Part shown: piece after piece, positions 1 to 12,885 of the stretch | Numbering within the stretch: the first letter of the stretch is position 1 | Layout: every line of letters starts with the position of its first letter | Origin: Acanthaster planci | Lineage: Eukaryota > Echinodermata > Asteroidea > Valvatida > Acanthasteridae | Length of the DNA stretch: 38,955 nt | NCBI RefSeq assembly: GCF_001949145.1 | Contig: NW_019091475.1 | Location: 316,497-355,451 of the forward strand | Direction: 5' to 3' | Program-made: the position numbers and the translations under genes | The notes under the pieces: model-generated | What the model was told of the DNA's origin: nothing | The model's input: only the letters and a program-made list of their open reading frames with translations | Databases searched by the model: none

Positions 1-2427
1 CAAAAGTAATTTTTTCCGAAGTCTGATAGCAGCCATTTTTCAAGTGGCAACCCTCAAATTTCTCGAGCACTTAGAACCATTTTTCAATTGTAGTTTTTAG
101 CCATTTTGCTCTATGAAAGCTCAAAGACCCAGGGAGTTGATCCTGCCAACGATTCACACAACCTCACCATTTTGGGGGCCAAACAATCTCCTATTTCGAA
201 AGATACAGTGGGGGGCACTTTTAATGCTAACCATCTGGCCAGAAATTCTCACTTGAATTAGTGGACTGTACCCATAATTATTACTAGGCTACGGGTAGGA
301 AATAGCCTAATTGTGTGTGTCTATATGAAAAGCGCTGGCCAGCGGCTGACGTTAGTTTCTATAAACGCATGTGTAATTGCAAGCCGTAGCCATAAATAAT
401 TCGGACACGGCTTTACGTGCCAGGTACATAATTATTCACTTCAAGTCATCCCTGATGCACAGCTGCCTCCTTTCAATAATTTCATAAACGCACGAAGTAA
501 TTTTGGATTCTTCTTGTCTGAGTATTTTAAAACAAAGGCCGATCGCTGTCAGTTTCTGATGCAGCTTTGAAGTAGAACCATGGGGGGCCGGGGGAGCGAA
601 AGTGTAGTTAATGGCCAAAAATGTTGACATCCGTTTTTATGCAACCCAATATTGGTCTTTCAAGAGGTAAGGATAGATATTTGGGCTCTTACACGCTTCT
701 GAAGGGAGTGAAAAAGGTTCGCCCTTGATAACCGTTTTTTCGTAAACACTGTGCTCCTTTTGGGGGGACAGGGTAGTCCCCGTTTGATCCACCAGTGGCA
801 ATTTCGGAGTTCCAGCGCCAGTGCTCCGAACACTCTTCTCAGTGCAGACTTTATACACAGTGACCTACATGACTACTGCGTTACTCGCTCGGTCTTTCAC
901 CTCCTGCACTTGAGTCATTAATTTGGCGGCCATGGCACAGGTGCTAGATGTAAATAAATCCATTGAATTTGACGCTGAGATCAAGCACTTGGGCCTCCGT
1001 TGCCTTCCTAGATACGTGATGGCATCCCACCTCGTAGAATCTGAAATGCCTACATCGTAAGGAATTGTGCTAAGTAAAGTTGCGGTTAGGGAATTTATTG
1101 CTTAATCACAAGCGGTTAATTCGAGGCGGTCTTCGTGTCTGCGTCGTTTACTTAAATAGGTATACAAGCTGTGCTTGAACTTCACGATCAAATTCTATAC
1201 CAACATGCAGTCATGGCTCTTTGCTGACCGTTACAATTTCAATTCAAACGAAGACCTTTGGGCATGTGATTTTACTCTTGTCGGTTCACCTTTAAGCGTA
1301 TTTTACTCTTCAGTAAATTTGTACATTAAAACTGATTATTATTGAATCTCAAAAACAGCTATGCATGCACCTTCCATGTTTTCAATACGCTTTCTCAGTG
1401 TACCGTATATTCGCCTGCAATGCACTGCTTTTGTTGTAATGCAATATGGACAAGGTACATTTTCCGTGGTGATCATTCACATTTCAGCATACCACACTGG
1501 CTTCTGACAGAGAGAGTGAAACCCTGCAAGATTGTAATTGCTTTGTCGCTATGGCAACGCACATCTCACTTTCTGTCTCTTCTGTAAATCGTTGGGCCCA
1601 CCTGAGTGGAAAGTTCTTGGGGCCGTTTAATGAGTATGTTCTCTTAAGTTGCGCTTCAAATAATCTTTGCAGATGGCGCTGGTATTCGCCCAGGTTCGAC
1701 GCGGCTGGGCCCTCTCATCACCGCATTCCTTTGGTTTAGTGGTTACTGAGTTTAGGGTACAAATGGCTTTGACCCTTTACTTTTTATGACTTGAGGCGTT
1801 GAAGTCTTGGAATGCACGTGGGCTGCGCAAGAACTTGAAGATAGTGTTTCCTTCAACAGGTTTTTGATTGAAAACACTCCATTAATTTCCTTTGCATCGA
1901 GTCTCGGCCATAAATTAAGATTCTGCCAATTTCCATGCTTATTGTGAAGGTCTTTCAGGGCGAGATTTCGAGAAATACTGCCTAAGAGAGGAAATTGTTT
2001 GGAAGTCAGGCTGCATGGTGAAGACTGAGGTTTTCAGATTGCCATTAACTGACAGGTGATTAGATGCTGACTCGGAACTCTTTGAGTCGGGAGACTCATA
2101 ATGTTAAGTGTCAAAACCACTGACGCAAACACCATTACTCATCCTCCATGGTGTTTGGTTTGTCGTTATTTAGCCTGCTGTGTTACAAAGAAAATCAAGA
2201 GGGGGCGCTGCAAGTTATTCCAACGACAATTTTTGTACTTTTCTGGCAAGTTATCATTAATTCCCACAAGTATAAGTGGGCCTTTTGCCACAACCAGTTC
2301 AGATCGAAATTGGCAAAATGTTCCCATATGTAGAGCAGAGTGACATCCGCCGTTATGAATCACTCCCGTTTTGCTTTGAGAAATTACGAAGTAACTTTTT
2401 GAAAGGGGGAGGGGACTTAAGGGGCAG
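1..2427. other. non-coding stretch, no gene recognised
   Basis: Moderately AT-rich DNA with stop codons in all frames and no recognisable protein, RNA gene or mobile element. The most protein-like reading is a 73-codon minus-strand frame at 637-858. It contains few cysteines and has a GTAAGA donor-like word inside it, but no convincing acceptor or homology. A TATAAAG word lies on the minus strand near 850-856. I do not call a gene here. Confidence 0.5.
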
Positions 2428-2493
2428 TTGGTAATTGATCAATTAAGAACTTAACGATACTTGCTAATTGATCGGTTCAGAACTTTGAGACAG
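2428..2493. repeat. two imperfect 33-bp direct repeats
   Basis: Two consecutive 33-bp units begin with TTGGTAATTGATC (2428) and TTGCTAATTGATC (2461) and share about 24 of 33 positions. The same TTAATTG-type words continue into a partial third copy near 2494-2512. This is a short degenerate minisatellite with no visible coding role. Confidence 0.55.
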
Positions 2494-5400
2494 TTGTTTA
2501 GTTGGTTAATTGTAGAGACTTGTAAGCGAAGCAGGTTACTCCTTTTCGCATTAAATCCAACCTGCTCCAGTGCTTCCTGTCAAGATCATGGTCGACCCTG
2601 CACTGATAGATAATACACCGAGAACTATTTTCATTCGGCATCTGGTTTCTTTCCCCTAGAGCAGCAAGAACTTCTTTTTTCAAGCTAAACCCGTCATTTG
2701 CTGAAAGCAATCCTAGCAACGGGTGTTTTGGAAAGCTTCCAAAAACACACGACGTGTCAGACAAAAGCCGTCATCGCTTGACAGTGTACGTGAGTTGGTG
2801 CTCTTTCGGTGGTTTTCGGCTATGTTCCCTCCAACCCTTGGAGTCCATTGTTTTAATTTGGTCAGAACCAGCCTTAGGATAGGTACACTCACTTTTAGTC
2901 TTCAAGTTCAACAAAAGAAACCAAGAAATGCACCCGACGGGTTGGCATATCGAGGTATCGACCAAGGGCAGAACACCTTCAATGTCATGCAGAGTATTCT
3001 CACACAACCATTTGTGATTTGTCGCTGTGTCAGTGCTCCCTCCAGGTGTCAAATGGAAATTTACGTTAACGAAAATGAACATAAAAATTACATGGATTTC
3101 ATGTATTTGTTTTGGTCTTGGGTAAGGTCCTGATGTTTTGTACATAATGACGATTACACTAAAACTGTAACCTGAGCTGGAAAATAATTGTTGGTGTTGG
3201 ACGATCGAAACTACTCATAAGTTATAAACGGGTATATCCTGAAGGTCCGGTGAGTTATTTAACACTACTTTTGCACGGTAATGATTTTTGAACGGGTTTG
3301 TTTCGTGTTTATGTACCCCAGGGAACGTGTATCGTGTTCAGGAAACCAGAAAGCGGGCTACCGTGTTTCGCCTGTAAGTCAAACTTTGAAAAGAGACACC
3401 TTTTTTGAAAGGTGTAATGACAGGTAAACACACTTGGCGCACTTAATGATGTCGTCACTCGTAGTTCATCTTAATAGGGTATACAGTGACGCAATGTGTG
3501 GCAAAATGCCTCAACCGATGGATATTCGCAACCAACTGTTCTCTCATAACCTACTATTTTTACAGGTGGCACTGATTGATCCAGGGCCCGACAGTGCAAG
3601 CCCCCTGGAACATTTTTTCTTGGGGGGGGGGTTAACAATGGGAAAAACCTAATTTTCATTTCCTTCCAAGCGTATGAAAAACTCCTCACTGCCCAAGGAA
3701 GGCCATGACAGGTTAGGCCTACACAGAGAATTCGAATTTTGGGGGTGCTGAAAACAACTTTTGTTGCCCAAAACAACCCGCCCTTGTGTGTTAAGTGCAG
3801 TAGCTTAATTTATTTCACTTTGGGGTGTCAAAAGCTCCGTTATCCTTTTTGATTTAGTTAGACATGGTACTGTCCAACCACTGACGACAAAAACTCCGAC
3901 TGTGGCGTATGGCAAGGGAAGGCTTTGCTCATAAAGAGGTTAATAGTTTTAAAAGAGAAGTTTAAGTAAAATATCATTACTTTGCGTTCGGGGATAGATA
4001 GAACAGCTAGTTTAACATCATCAAGAGACATATCTTCTGAAAATACAAAAACTACTTGAAAAGTATGATCTCATTTCGGTTACTAAGAAACCATTCCACT
4101 GTTTACCTTGGTTTATCGACTGACGTCACAAGAGCTCACATAGCGCGCATAGGAATGGAACCCAGTGAATCGTTGATTGCAACATTCATGGCTTGCAACC
4201 ACTGGAACGACGACCCTATTTGATTTCCGCATGAACGAGAGAGAGAAGCATTTTAACCCCGGCATTCCACAGCACGTAGGATGGGTTTACTGGTGGTCAA
4301 GTTATTTTTAGAACTAAACAACTTTCGAGTCGGAAGCGTGCAGTTTCTGTTAGATCGAAGTAGTTTCTATGTTCATGAACCACTTGCCCCGAAAACCTAC
4401 CTCCCCCCCCCAAAAAAAAGAAAAGAAAAAGAAAACCAAACAGAAGACAGCGCATTTCATTTTCACTCGTGTGATCATAATTTGCGACTGCAGTGCGGCA
4501 AAAACGAATGCGCTTGCCTGGTTGTTGTTCGTGTGTCCCCGCTTGAGAACGCAATAGAAGAATGGTCATTTTTAGACAGGCGATAAAGTCTGCAATCTGA
4601 CAAAAAGCACTAAGAGCGTATAGGCCTACCTCTATCGCGGACCAGGAAAAAACTCCACAGGCCTACCCATGCTGATATGTGCAATCGTGGAATTATCCTG
4701 TTCCCATCCCCTGAAATCCGGAATGCAAAGGACGGCAGAAAATGGGGCATATGCAAGGAAAGGGGGGCACGTTACTCATTTTTCCTGACAAAAAAATCGG
4801 GATAGTCATTTTTTTGTAATTTAGCAGTTGGTTAAACTTCATGGGATATAATAGCTCACTATGCATTTATAAGGAAACATAAGGAATTTAAACTGTTTGA
4901 TACGATGCAGATTAACTTTTATTATTACTACAACTTGCGGGGACTTAGTTTGCAGTTGCAGGAGGTGCCTTACACCTGCCGTTTGAATTGTATGTTTGGA
5001 CCGTATCTGTCGCAGAAACTGCGGCCTTGGCGCCATCAGAAGTCAACTTCACTCTGCACCCGTTTTGTACGAGATTGATAGCAACCTTAACTTGACGTCT
5101 TTGGACTTAGGTCTGCAAGGCTCTGTTTCTATTTCTGTGATGTCTAGACCAGCCTTGTGTTGAAGCCACCGATACGGATGATAGAGATGAATAACATGAC
5201 TGGTGTGACAATAATGACATCGATAATGAAGGCGATCTTGACTGGGATGATACTGGCAATTTGTGCATTTTCTTTGACAGTAAAGACAACACGGTGATTT
5301 CGAGGACATCCACTTGGTCGATAATGAGGCAGCAGCCTGCGTTCACATGTTGCCGGTGTGCTGCTGTTTGGTGCACTGTTGCTGCGTTGCTGCTTAAAAA

Positions 5401-8400
5401 CAATATACCGGCACACTAATGGCAATGATGCTGTTTTTTTCACCTGCTGTCGGGCAGCTGTTGCCGCTGTGTCTCTCGCTCCTGATACTTCTAATACCTC
5501 TTCTCTGAAGTTCCTTTTGCTGCTGCATACTGCAGTAGCTACTGTATCTGTTGTCACTGCCGCTTGATGCAACTACTTGCACTGCTGGTGGTTCTTTTAA
5601 CACCTAACGATGCTTGACTCCTTGTGCTGTTCTTTTTTTTTGGGAGGGGGCTACTGCAAATGCCGCTTCGTCTTTTTTCTTCTGATCCCGACTGCTGCAA
5701 CTGCTCCCTCACTGATGAAGGTACTATCACCCCTTCTCAAGTAATAACCTGACGCCGATATGGCAGCATTTTTCATCCTTTGATTTCAGGGGATGTAACA
5801 GGCAAGTTAAGGCCCTAAACATTGCCCTGACGGTGTTAACTTGTGACATGCCCTGCTACTCCGAGGGCAAGCGCACGTGCCTCGTTGTCTGACCAGGATG
5901 TTGTCTGACGGAAATTGGTGCGTATTGAGCCTGGTATCTTTTTATAAATTTTGGGGAGCCAACATTTATCCAGCTCAGTGTTATTATTTATACCGGTACG
6001 TTGTCGCGAAATATGCAGCGCCCAGCCTATTTCAACTTGCAACAGAATCATGTAGTGTCATTTTAAGGGTGTATCACGTGCATTCATTGCAACAAAAATT
6101 GGCAAACCTGACACAAAAAGAGTTATGATTAAGTGCGCAAAGTTCTATGTAACTATCTTCCGGCAAGGAGTTAGTAAGCACGTGAACAGTGTGAAGCTTT
6201 GGTATTACACGATTCTGCAGCCCCCAAGAAGCTCCTTTTGAAAATTTCTTTTATGCCGCCTTGCCCCCTCGCGACGCTCATGGTCCTTACAACGGAACTT
6301 TACCGAATGATTAGTATACATGTACAGTAACTTGAAAGGAGACTAATGCTGTGTTCTAAACGAGCAACCTGGTCCAGAACTAAGACTACTCCTGTCGTTC
6401 AGAATGTGTTAACACATTTGCAACCGGTGAAGATCAAGAACTAGTATCTAGACGCCAATTCGAACGCAGCCTCAGCGTGCAGTGCACTGTATTATGCACT
6501 TGAGAGTACCAAGCGCCGAATTAGATGTTGTGCACAACATGCCAAATGTTTTCTACAATTTGAACCATACATGTGCGAGCATGCGTGTTTCATCCGACCC
6601 AAAATTTATCCGCCCCGTCTGTCATTTCAACAATCTACAGCGTGTGCCCAGGAGGGGGAAAACCGAGGGAGTTGTCTCAAATTGCAAATTAGTAAAACAA
6701 ATTCTGGAAACATCTGTTGTACACTTTCTTCACAATTGAATTACCAAATGAGGGGAAGAGGCACTTAGGCCTTACATGAACCAGAAATTTGACGGGTTGT
6801 ACAGAAGAGTGGGTGATTTTTTTTGTTAATAGTCATTCGAGACTTTGTGTTAAGTCACACTCGTGGGTCGTTACTGGCGCTGCGTCAGGGAACAAGACCG
6901 TCCAATCTGCAGAAACCCCGGATGCGGCAAATTTCCACTCGGAATATTACAAGTGTTTCAGCAGGGCGCCCGGGTCCTCTGGCTTTTGTTTCCCTCCATC
7001 TCCTAGCCCCGTAATGATGATGTATTCCATTGTGTCATCTCGGACGCCCATTTTCTTCCTGCAGACTAATTCTGTCTTGATGATGTTAAAAGTGTGGAAG
7101 TACAAGAACAAAAGTATGTCTCTGCTTATTGTCTGCCATGCGACGCCGTTATGACGGGCTGTCGCATCATCTTTAATCCTCCTCCTGCGATTACAAATGA
7201 CAGTGTATGATCGAAGTCAAGTCCACTTTCGTGATTCCAGCTTTGGAGAAAGTCCAGACAAGCCACGAAAGAATACACTTGAAACTCTGGGCATTTTTGC
7301 CCAACGGTAGGTACCCGGTAACCAGGTGAATCACTTAACTGTTGGGCAACGACAAGCAAAAAAGTTGTCCAGCGTTTTTACAATAAAAGAGTTACAAATT
7401 ACCTGTTTGGTTACATATTTCTCTCCCAATGAAGTTAATTGGAATTTTGTAAGTGATTCATATGGCAATTTGCAACTTACATGTTAAAACAGACAACATG
7501 TTTTTATTTTAATCCATCCTGTCAGCATTAGTTAGTTTCTTTTGTAATTGTTCAATACACATCCTACAAAACGCAACACACATGTACAATTAATTTTCTG
7601 AACATTACATTCATAGAGGCAAATGTCTTCTCACGAAATTATTGTGTAACTGACGAAACTATTTCGCTTCAATCCCTGAAATCGGTCATTATTAAATAAG
7701 ACATATTCAGCGAAGACCTTGTAGCACGTATAAGCGAATCACGGCAAGAGTTCCTTCCACGAAACATTACTCATGATTCAGATATATGGCCTATGCGATT
7801 AAAATCCCCAAACGATTTTAATGTTCTTGATCATCTGGTTAAATAAATAGCACATCTTATCCTTAAATCGAAAGTAAAATACCATTTCACCACAAACATA
7901 GTTCACAGGCTGCTTCCTGCAACATTTATGAATATTCATTCGTCAAAATGGAAGGGCTACCATAATAGGTCACCTTTCCCAGGCTGACATAACTACAATA
8001 CGGTGAATACCACAAAAACCACAAAATATTACACACACATACCTGTACGAGTGGTAAATAAGTCCTATTGAAGGAGGTCAATAGACCATGATGTTGCGGA
8101 AATGGTCTTTTAACGGTAGTAAAGTTGAGCCTTTGTAAAATAGGAATTCCCGCATCTTAAAAAGAAAAATTTCAGCGAATTAGTGAACTGTATTCCCCGT
8201 CTCATTCGATGGTTTCTTGATAAGAAGAAATCGTAACGTCATGATAAGGTTTGACATGAGTGAGTCTGCAAAATTTGTCTCAACGTCTGATACTTCAGGA
8301 AGAAACCGTTTTCAAATTTTAAACCCCAAGCCCATTGACACTTGCTACGCTACTGGCCGCCTTTAGCCAAAAATGTGATCGATGAAAATGCCCTCAATGA

Positions 8401-9263
8401 ACGAAGTTAATCGGACAAGTTCATTCATTTTTGAATATACATGCGGTCTCTTAATTAAGCACTGTACGTGTACACCGTTGGTGTCATCAACACAGATGTC
8501 CCTCGGGTATTCGTAATATAGGTGTGACGTATAATTAATGGTCTAACTTCAAGTTTCCAACTTCTGCATCTTAGCGTGCCAATTTTTACCGGAATTGACC
8601 ATTAGATTTGGCCCTTTTCCCTCCCAAGGGATCCTCTAATTCGTTATGTTACCCTCGCCCTCCAAGATCCCAGGTCGGAGTTATCCTTCCTCGCCGACAT
8701 GAGCCGCCAGGTCGTTGCTTTCATTCACACGAACAGGAAGTGTCAATGACCAGTGGTCTCGTAAAACACTTGCCATATCCGTAATTGGAAATATCATTGA
8801 GTTGTCCTTCCGAATTTAAGAATGGGCACGTCAACAGAAGCCCCCCCCCCATTCTCGTGATACACAGAGACCGTGTTCCGCTGATGAAACACTCCGACGT
8901 CGTACATGATCGTAGGGCCGGGCTTCCTCTGCGAGTTGACGGGCTAAACAAGATGGTCTCCCTTTTTCTCTCTCATGGGGACAGTAATTATCGTTGGCGT
9001 AATTGATTCATTTATTTGGGGAGTTTTCTTTCCTCTTCGCTTGTCTTCTTCTCGGGGATGGGTCTGCCTCCTCCCCCCGTGCCTCGGATATAGGGATGAC
9101 ACACAGAAATGAATTCCTTTCCTGTGCCTAAATGTTTTTGAAAAGAAAAAAAAATGTTCATGATCAAGAAAAAAGGGACGATTATAATCCAACAGCAGGA
9201 TGAAGCTGGTGAGAGGTTGTGGGCGGAGAAGCAGTTGTCCCGAGAATTACCAGTTTAAAGTAA
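2494..9263. other. long non-coding stretch with isolated open frames
   Basis: No gene is recognised. The longest frame outside KLF2/4 and the N gap is 2723-3133 on the + strand (136 codons). A 124-codon minus-strand frame (2771-3145) covers the same bases and reads equally well, so neither is called. A strong acceptor-like word (pyrimidine tract plus TTTTTACAG) ends at 3566 but leads only to a short frame running into a poly(G) run at 3622-3631. Another acceptor-like word near 5789 precedes a frame of about 35 codons. Purine-rich DNA lies at 4411-4440. The rest shows nothing I can name. Confidence 0.5.
5355..5600. repeat. degenerate TGC/CTG-rich low-complexity DNA
   Basis: Words such as TGCTGC, TTGCTG, CTGCTG and ACTGC recur irregularly through this stretch. 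That explains the several overlapping Ser/Cys/Ala-rich open frames on both strands. It is best read as a decayed trinucleotide repeat rather than coding sequence. Confidence 0.45.
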
Positions 9264-9304
9264 TTTGATTGATTGACTGATGAATCGATTTAGTGATTGA
9301 TAAA
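9264..9304. repeat. imperfect TTGA/TGAT tetranucleotide repeat
   Basis: TTGATTGATTGACTGATGAA is followed by TCGATTTAGTGATTGATAA. It is a short decayed tetranucleotide microsatellite. Confidence 0.6.
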
Positions 9305-9948
9305 CAAGATTAATGTCTTTCATGCGATGGTGGGGGCCTTCAGAAATATCTGTGGGCGTTCACATTTTTTGTTCGCTTCTTGTTTTTTTCTAGTCGCTTA
9401 AACGCTTCTATATCGGGCTGAAAGATTTCAGAACTCGAAATGCCAGGGTTTTTAAAAGTTCTACAATACAGATTAAGTTTCGTCAGTAGCAAAAATTGGC
9501 AGGACTTTCAAGAAGGATCACCTAACGAACCTTAGTTGTGGACACTGAGATCCGTGGAAGAGAGAAAATAATGTTGGTGGATAATATTGATAAAGATGAT
9601 AGTCCCAGTTATTTAGTCAGATTTAGGGATTAAAATATCCTGACTGGGGCTCAATCAAGTTTGTGAATGGATCAAGTGCAGTGCATAGGCCATAAGGTAA
9701 CTCTCGCATAGAAGTTTGTTCAGAGATTTTTTAAAGGGTATGCTCATGAATTGATTTTGGCTTCTTCAGCAAAATTGAAAATGTGCGAACTTAAGAAGAG
9801 ATTCAATATCGCTAACTTGCTGTCAGTCGCGTTTTTCAACTGAAAAAAAAATAAAAATCGTTGTTTTCCTTTTATAATTCTTGCCCTGCTCTCCGAAAAA
9901 TCCAGTAACTCAATATCCCTTTAATAAAACAAAAGCATTTGCAGGTTT

Positions 9949-9958
9949 CCTATATAGG
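9949..9958. promoter_or_regulatory. perfect CArG-box word (SRF-type)
   Basis: CCTATATAGG matches the CC(A/T)6GG consensus bound by serum response factor and is its own reverse complement. It lies about 21 kb upstream of KLF2/4 and a few bases after an acceptor-like TTTGCAG. A single match of this kind can occur by chance, so function is inference only. Confidence 0.25.
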
Positions 9959-10099
9959 AGCTTTTATTGTTTTCCCCGAGGATGACAGAGACTGGGCTGG
10001 GGCCCAAGTTCAGCTAGCTTGTGAGGCTGATTGCATTGAGTCTTATCGGTCTAGGCCGGATATCCCCTATTGCATTGGATTACGTCGCATTACCATTAT

Positions 10100-10290
10100 C
10101 ATCCATGCACTTTCATGTGAGCATGCGGCGTGGCCGAGTGTTTGGCCCAGCAAAGCAAACTAAGTCGTGTTCCCCTGTCGTTGTTCGCGCTAGTCACGCC
10201 CGCCTTGCGTACAGCGCGTCCCGATTGCCAGAATGATTACCCAACCCGTGGTCCGCTCTCTCGCTCGACTCTTTATATAGGCCTCCAAAA
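10100..10290. promoter_or_regulatory. CpG-rich, TATA-containing promoter-like segment
   Basis: The segment is CpG-dense (GCGGCGTGG, GTTCGCGC, CACGCCCGCC, GCGCGTCCCG) compared with flanking DNA. It ends in CTCTTTATATAGGCC, which on the minus strand is a good TATATAAAGAG box. If used on the minus strand, transcription would run toward the CpG-rich side. I see no convincing first exon in either direction, so this is a candidate for an unannotated start site only. Confidence 0.25.
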
Positions 10291-11613
10291 ATATCCCAGC
10301 TGCGCGAACTGATATGTATTTTGACCCAGTCACTGTTGTTCAGTTATTATGGGTGGTCACTGGGAAAAAGACATACACCATCGAGCCGGCTGACTCACTG
10401 GTTTGTGATGTGCCCATCCACACGGAACTTTTTTCCCCTAACGGTTGAAAGCACCAAGTGATCGCTTTTATTGTGGATGTATATTAAATGGACTGTAATT
10501 GCATTAGGCCTACATCCAATTTGTTGCATTGTAGATTTTCTTGTTTTGGTTCTGTCCCTCTTTGTATTTGCTGTGTTTGTTTTCTCTTATTTTTTTCTCC
10601 ATTTTCATTAATATTTTGCTATGCATTACGCGCAATTTCCAACGCTGCTGTCAATGCCCGTGTGCATGAAACGTGACAAAGCTGCACCACCTGGCGAGGC
10701 TTAAGGACTGCTTTGTAATGGGGAACTAGACGGTGCAACATGTTGGCTAATTTTGATACGAGTTCTTCGTGAACGGCGTTCTGGATTTTGTGGCGTTCTC
10801 TTAACTGCTGCTTTTTATATTCAAAAGCCCAGCCTGTGACTCGTTCTCCCAGTGAATCGGCAGTGGATAGTCGGTCATAACTAGTCCCACCTGCTGTCAG
10901 AGAGTTCGCGAGGAGCCGTTAGAAATGTTCAGGGTATCATGAACTCAGTTTTTCGCGCCGCGGCACTACGATAATTACTCAAGCGAAATTCAGCGGAAGT
11001 CCGAAACCATCCATCAACATATTTCTGACTCTTTTTGACAGAAACTGCTGCAGACCCGCGGCTATGGTACATAAAACGGGCGTTTAGTTCACAAAGTCAC
11101 ATGCAGTCGTGCCTGATATAGGCCTATACGTAGGTGACCGCGCGATGAGGACAGAAAATGAAAGTACGCACCTGTACCTTTTCAAAGTTTTTCATGAGTT
11201 TCAATAGATAACAAGTGTGCACATTGCGACACAATAATTTCCAAAGTTGAACTACGCACTACTCTGACAGATGCAAATTAGATGGACATTCGCGTCAATA
11301 GTTAAAATATCATGGTTTATTGTATGCGTTGGCCAGTTTTTCTTCTTCAAAGTTACCAAGTTAATTAAGAAAATGTGTGGGACATGAAAGAAGTCTGTAT
11401 GTACATAATTTTGGAAAAAGTAAAATATATTGAAATCTATCAATGTTTAATTTAAAAAGGGGGAGAGGAGATGTTGATATTTAGCGTATGCAACTGTCTG
11501 CGCAAATCCTTCAAGAAGTAGATAAAGTTATATTCAAATTAACTAACAATTACTGAAGTGATCTTTACAACTGTTGTTCGTTGAAAAAAATACTAGCAAA
11601 CATTTTGTAACAG

Positions 11614-11763
11614 AATTCCCAACAATATACAAACGGCGCTCTCGAGTTCCGCGGCTGAAGAAGCCAGTGATAAGTGGAGACGACGTTCATTTGGTGAAAA
11701 CCAGTATTAGTTGCCAAGAAGGAGTTGATGAGGCGAATCATGATGCAACCCCTTTGAACATTG
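11614..11763 (+). CDS. candidate internal exon, protein not recognised
   Basis: This 150-nt open segment is bounded by an acceptor-like CATTTTGTAACAG ending at 11613 and a donor-like GTTAGT at 11764. Both borders are phase 1, so it could be skipped or joined without shifting frame. It encodes about 50 residues including FPTIYKRRSRVPRLKKPVIS, a basic stretch, then an acidic GDD and DEANHD segment. Composition is protein-like with a single Cys. No family is recognised. It could be part of a cytoplasmic tail or linker of a larger gene that begins outside or elsewhere in the window. The call rests on frame and splice words only. Confidence 0.3.
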
Positions 11764-11868
11764 GTTAGTACCGAGATTCTTTTCAGAGGCGCACCCAAGA
11801 GGGCAGGGTCTGGGGGCTTGACGAGCCTTACATACACCTGTATCTGAAACGACTAAGTTTTATGTACC

Positions 11869-11974
11869 GTAAATTCCAGTCCAACCCCCCCCCCCCCGTG
11901 GCGCAACCGGGGGTGGGGAGGCTTGAGCATCCTGAGCTAGTTTGGGGTAAATCCCGGTCCGAACCCCCCCCCCC
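11869..11974. repeat. 78-bp-spaced duplication with poly(C) runs
   Basis: GTAAATTCCAGTCCAA followed by 13 C's (from 11869) and GTAAATCCCGGTCCGAA followed by 11 C's (from 11947) are near-identical modules. They are separated by a G-rich spacer that contains GGGGGTGGGGAGG. The module resembles other poly(C)/poly(G) repeat ends in the window and is probably part of a dispersed repeat. Confidence 0.5.
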
Positions 11975-12471
11975 AACAACAAATCCTGGGTGTTCCATAT
12001 TATTCTCTGGCATTCTGTGTTTTTTTTCTTTTGTTCTCATTCTATTTTCGGAAAAGGCTGACTATATAGCTCTTTCCTGATGGGTGAGTTCAGACTTGAA
12101 CAAAATTAATGCCTTACCCTGATGGGATACGAATGTAGTCACACATACACGCTTGTCTGCGACGTAATGTTAATAAACTGTGACGACTGTTCTCTTGGGC
12201 GATGTTACCAATGCGATCAGCGCTGCCTGCAAATAATCATCGTCTAATGGCATTAATAATTGACAAATCACAGTTTCATGTCCCACCAGACGCCTCAACA
12301 AGGCCAATAAAAACTCTTCCGCACGGAGGTATTCCCATACCGAGCTAAAACTGACTCGGGTAATGTTCGTTAATTTTTTTGGGGACTTCAGCTGTCGCCA
12401 AGATTCTTTCCGGATTAAAGACTGGATTAATCAAAGCACGAAAGAAAATAAAACTTCAGTTGGTTTGATGA

Positions 12472-12738
12472 TGCAAGCGAACACCGCGTGTCATTGAAGA
12501 GCAGGTGATTTTTGATGGCGTTATCGGGCTTCCCCCAAAAAGGGGAAACCAAGAAATGGAAACTCCGCTGTACCCCTCCCCCCTTCCTCACGAGGCCAGG
12601 GTTGACGAGGGAATTCACGGGCCAGCTGTACACTCGTTACTTTCAATCGAAAACGTTGATTCTATCCCTTCCAATCGTGGCTTGGAGGAAACCGACAAGA
12701 CTAAGTCTCAGTTCCTTTACGAAAATTACAAGTTTTAG
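12472..12738 (+). CDS. candidate terminal coding segment, protein not recognised
   Basis: An 88-codon frame runs from just after an in-frame TGA (12469-12471) to a TAG at 12736-12738. It is almost free of Cys, is rich in Glu, Asp and Pro, and ends in QFLYENYKF. Possible acceptors compatible with a phase-1 upstream exon are AAG|AG near 12499 and CAAG|AA near 12553. Neither has an ideal pyrimidine tract. An AATAAA lies 142 bases past the stop. The first in-frame ATG is at 12556. No domain is recognised. Another + frame (12512-12748) covers the same bases, so chance is a real alternative. Confidence 0.3.
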   Translation, partial: CKRTPRVIEEQVIFDGVIGLPPKRGNQEMETPLYPSPLPHEARVDEGIHGPAVHSLLSIENVDSIPSNRGLEETDKTKSQFLYENYKF

Positions 12739-12879
12739 ATCATATTAGAAAGTTCGCAGGCTTGGGCCCCATGCACGTAACAATTTTCGCTTGATTTTTT
12801 TATTTCTATTAAAAAAAGGATTTTTAAACTGAGCTTTCTGTTAACATTAGGCCTACTCTCTAGTTTATTTGTCTAATGT

Positions 12880-12885
12880 AATAAA
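12880..12885 (+). terminator. AATAAA poly(A) signal candidate
   Basis: Canonical AATAAA about 140 nt downstream of the stop at 12736-12738, in AT-rich DNA followed by T-rich sequence. It would suit the 3' end of a transcript using the 12472-12738 segment. AATAAA is common in AT-rich DNA, so alone it is weak evidence. Confidence 0.25.

Larger units (their letters stand above)
9305..11613. other. mostly non-coding, with a CpG-richer promoter-like island
   Basis: No gene is recognised. From about 10100 to 10290 the sequence is richer in CpG than its surroundings. It holds a CACGCCCGCC-like GC box near 10195 and a TTTATATAGG word near 10271-10280 that reads as TATATAAAG on the minus strand. An acceptor-like word ends at 9944, followed by an open + frame to 10163 that I cannot identify. 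The remainder (10300-11600) is AT-rich without recognisable content. Confidence 0.4.

Noticed and set aside
131-150. GTTGATCCTGCCAA resembles the conserved 5' start of 18S rRNA
   Set aside because: Only this short word matches. The bases on both sides do not continue into 18S sequence, so it is a chance match.
2723-3145. Overlapping 136-codon + and 124-codon minus frames
   Set aside because: Neither has a convincing start, splice border or family motif, and they cover the same bases.
5836-6051. 71-codon minus-strand frame opposite an acceptor-led + frame starting near 5790
   Set aside because: Both strands read equally protein-like, so neither can be preferred. Used here as a caution about the other exon candidates.
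10124-10200. GCGGCGTGGCCGAGTGTTTGG resembles the A-box start of a tRNA-Leu or tRNA-Ser
   Set aside because: No acceptor-stem partner and no GGTTCRANNCC B box at the right distance. The GTTCGCGCTAG word does not fit.
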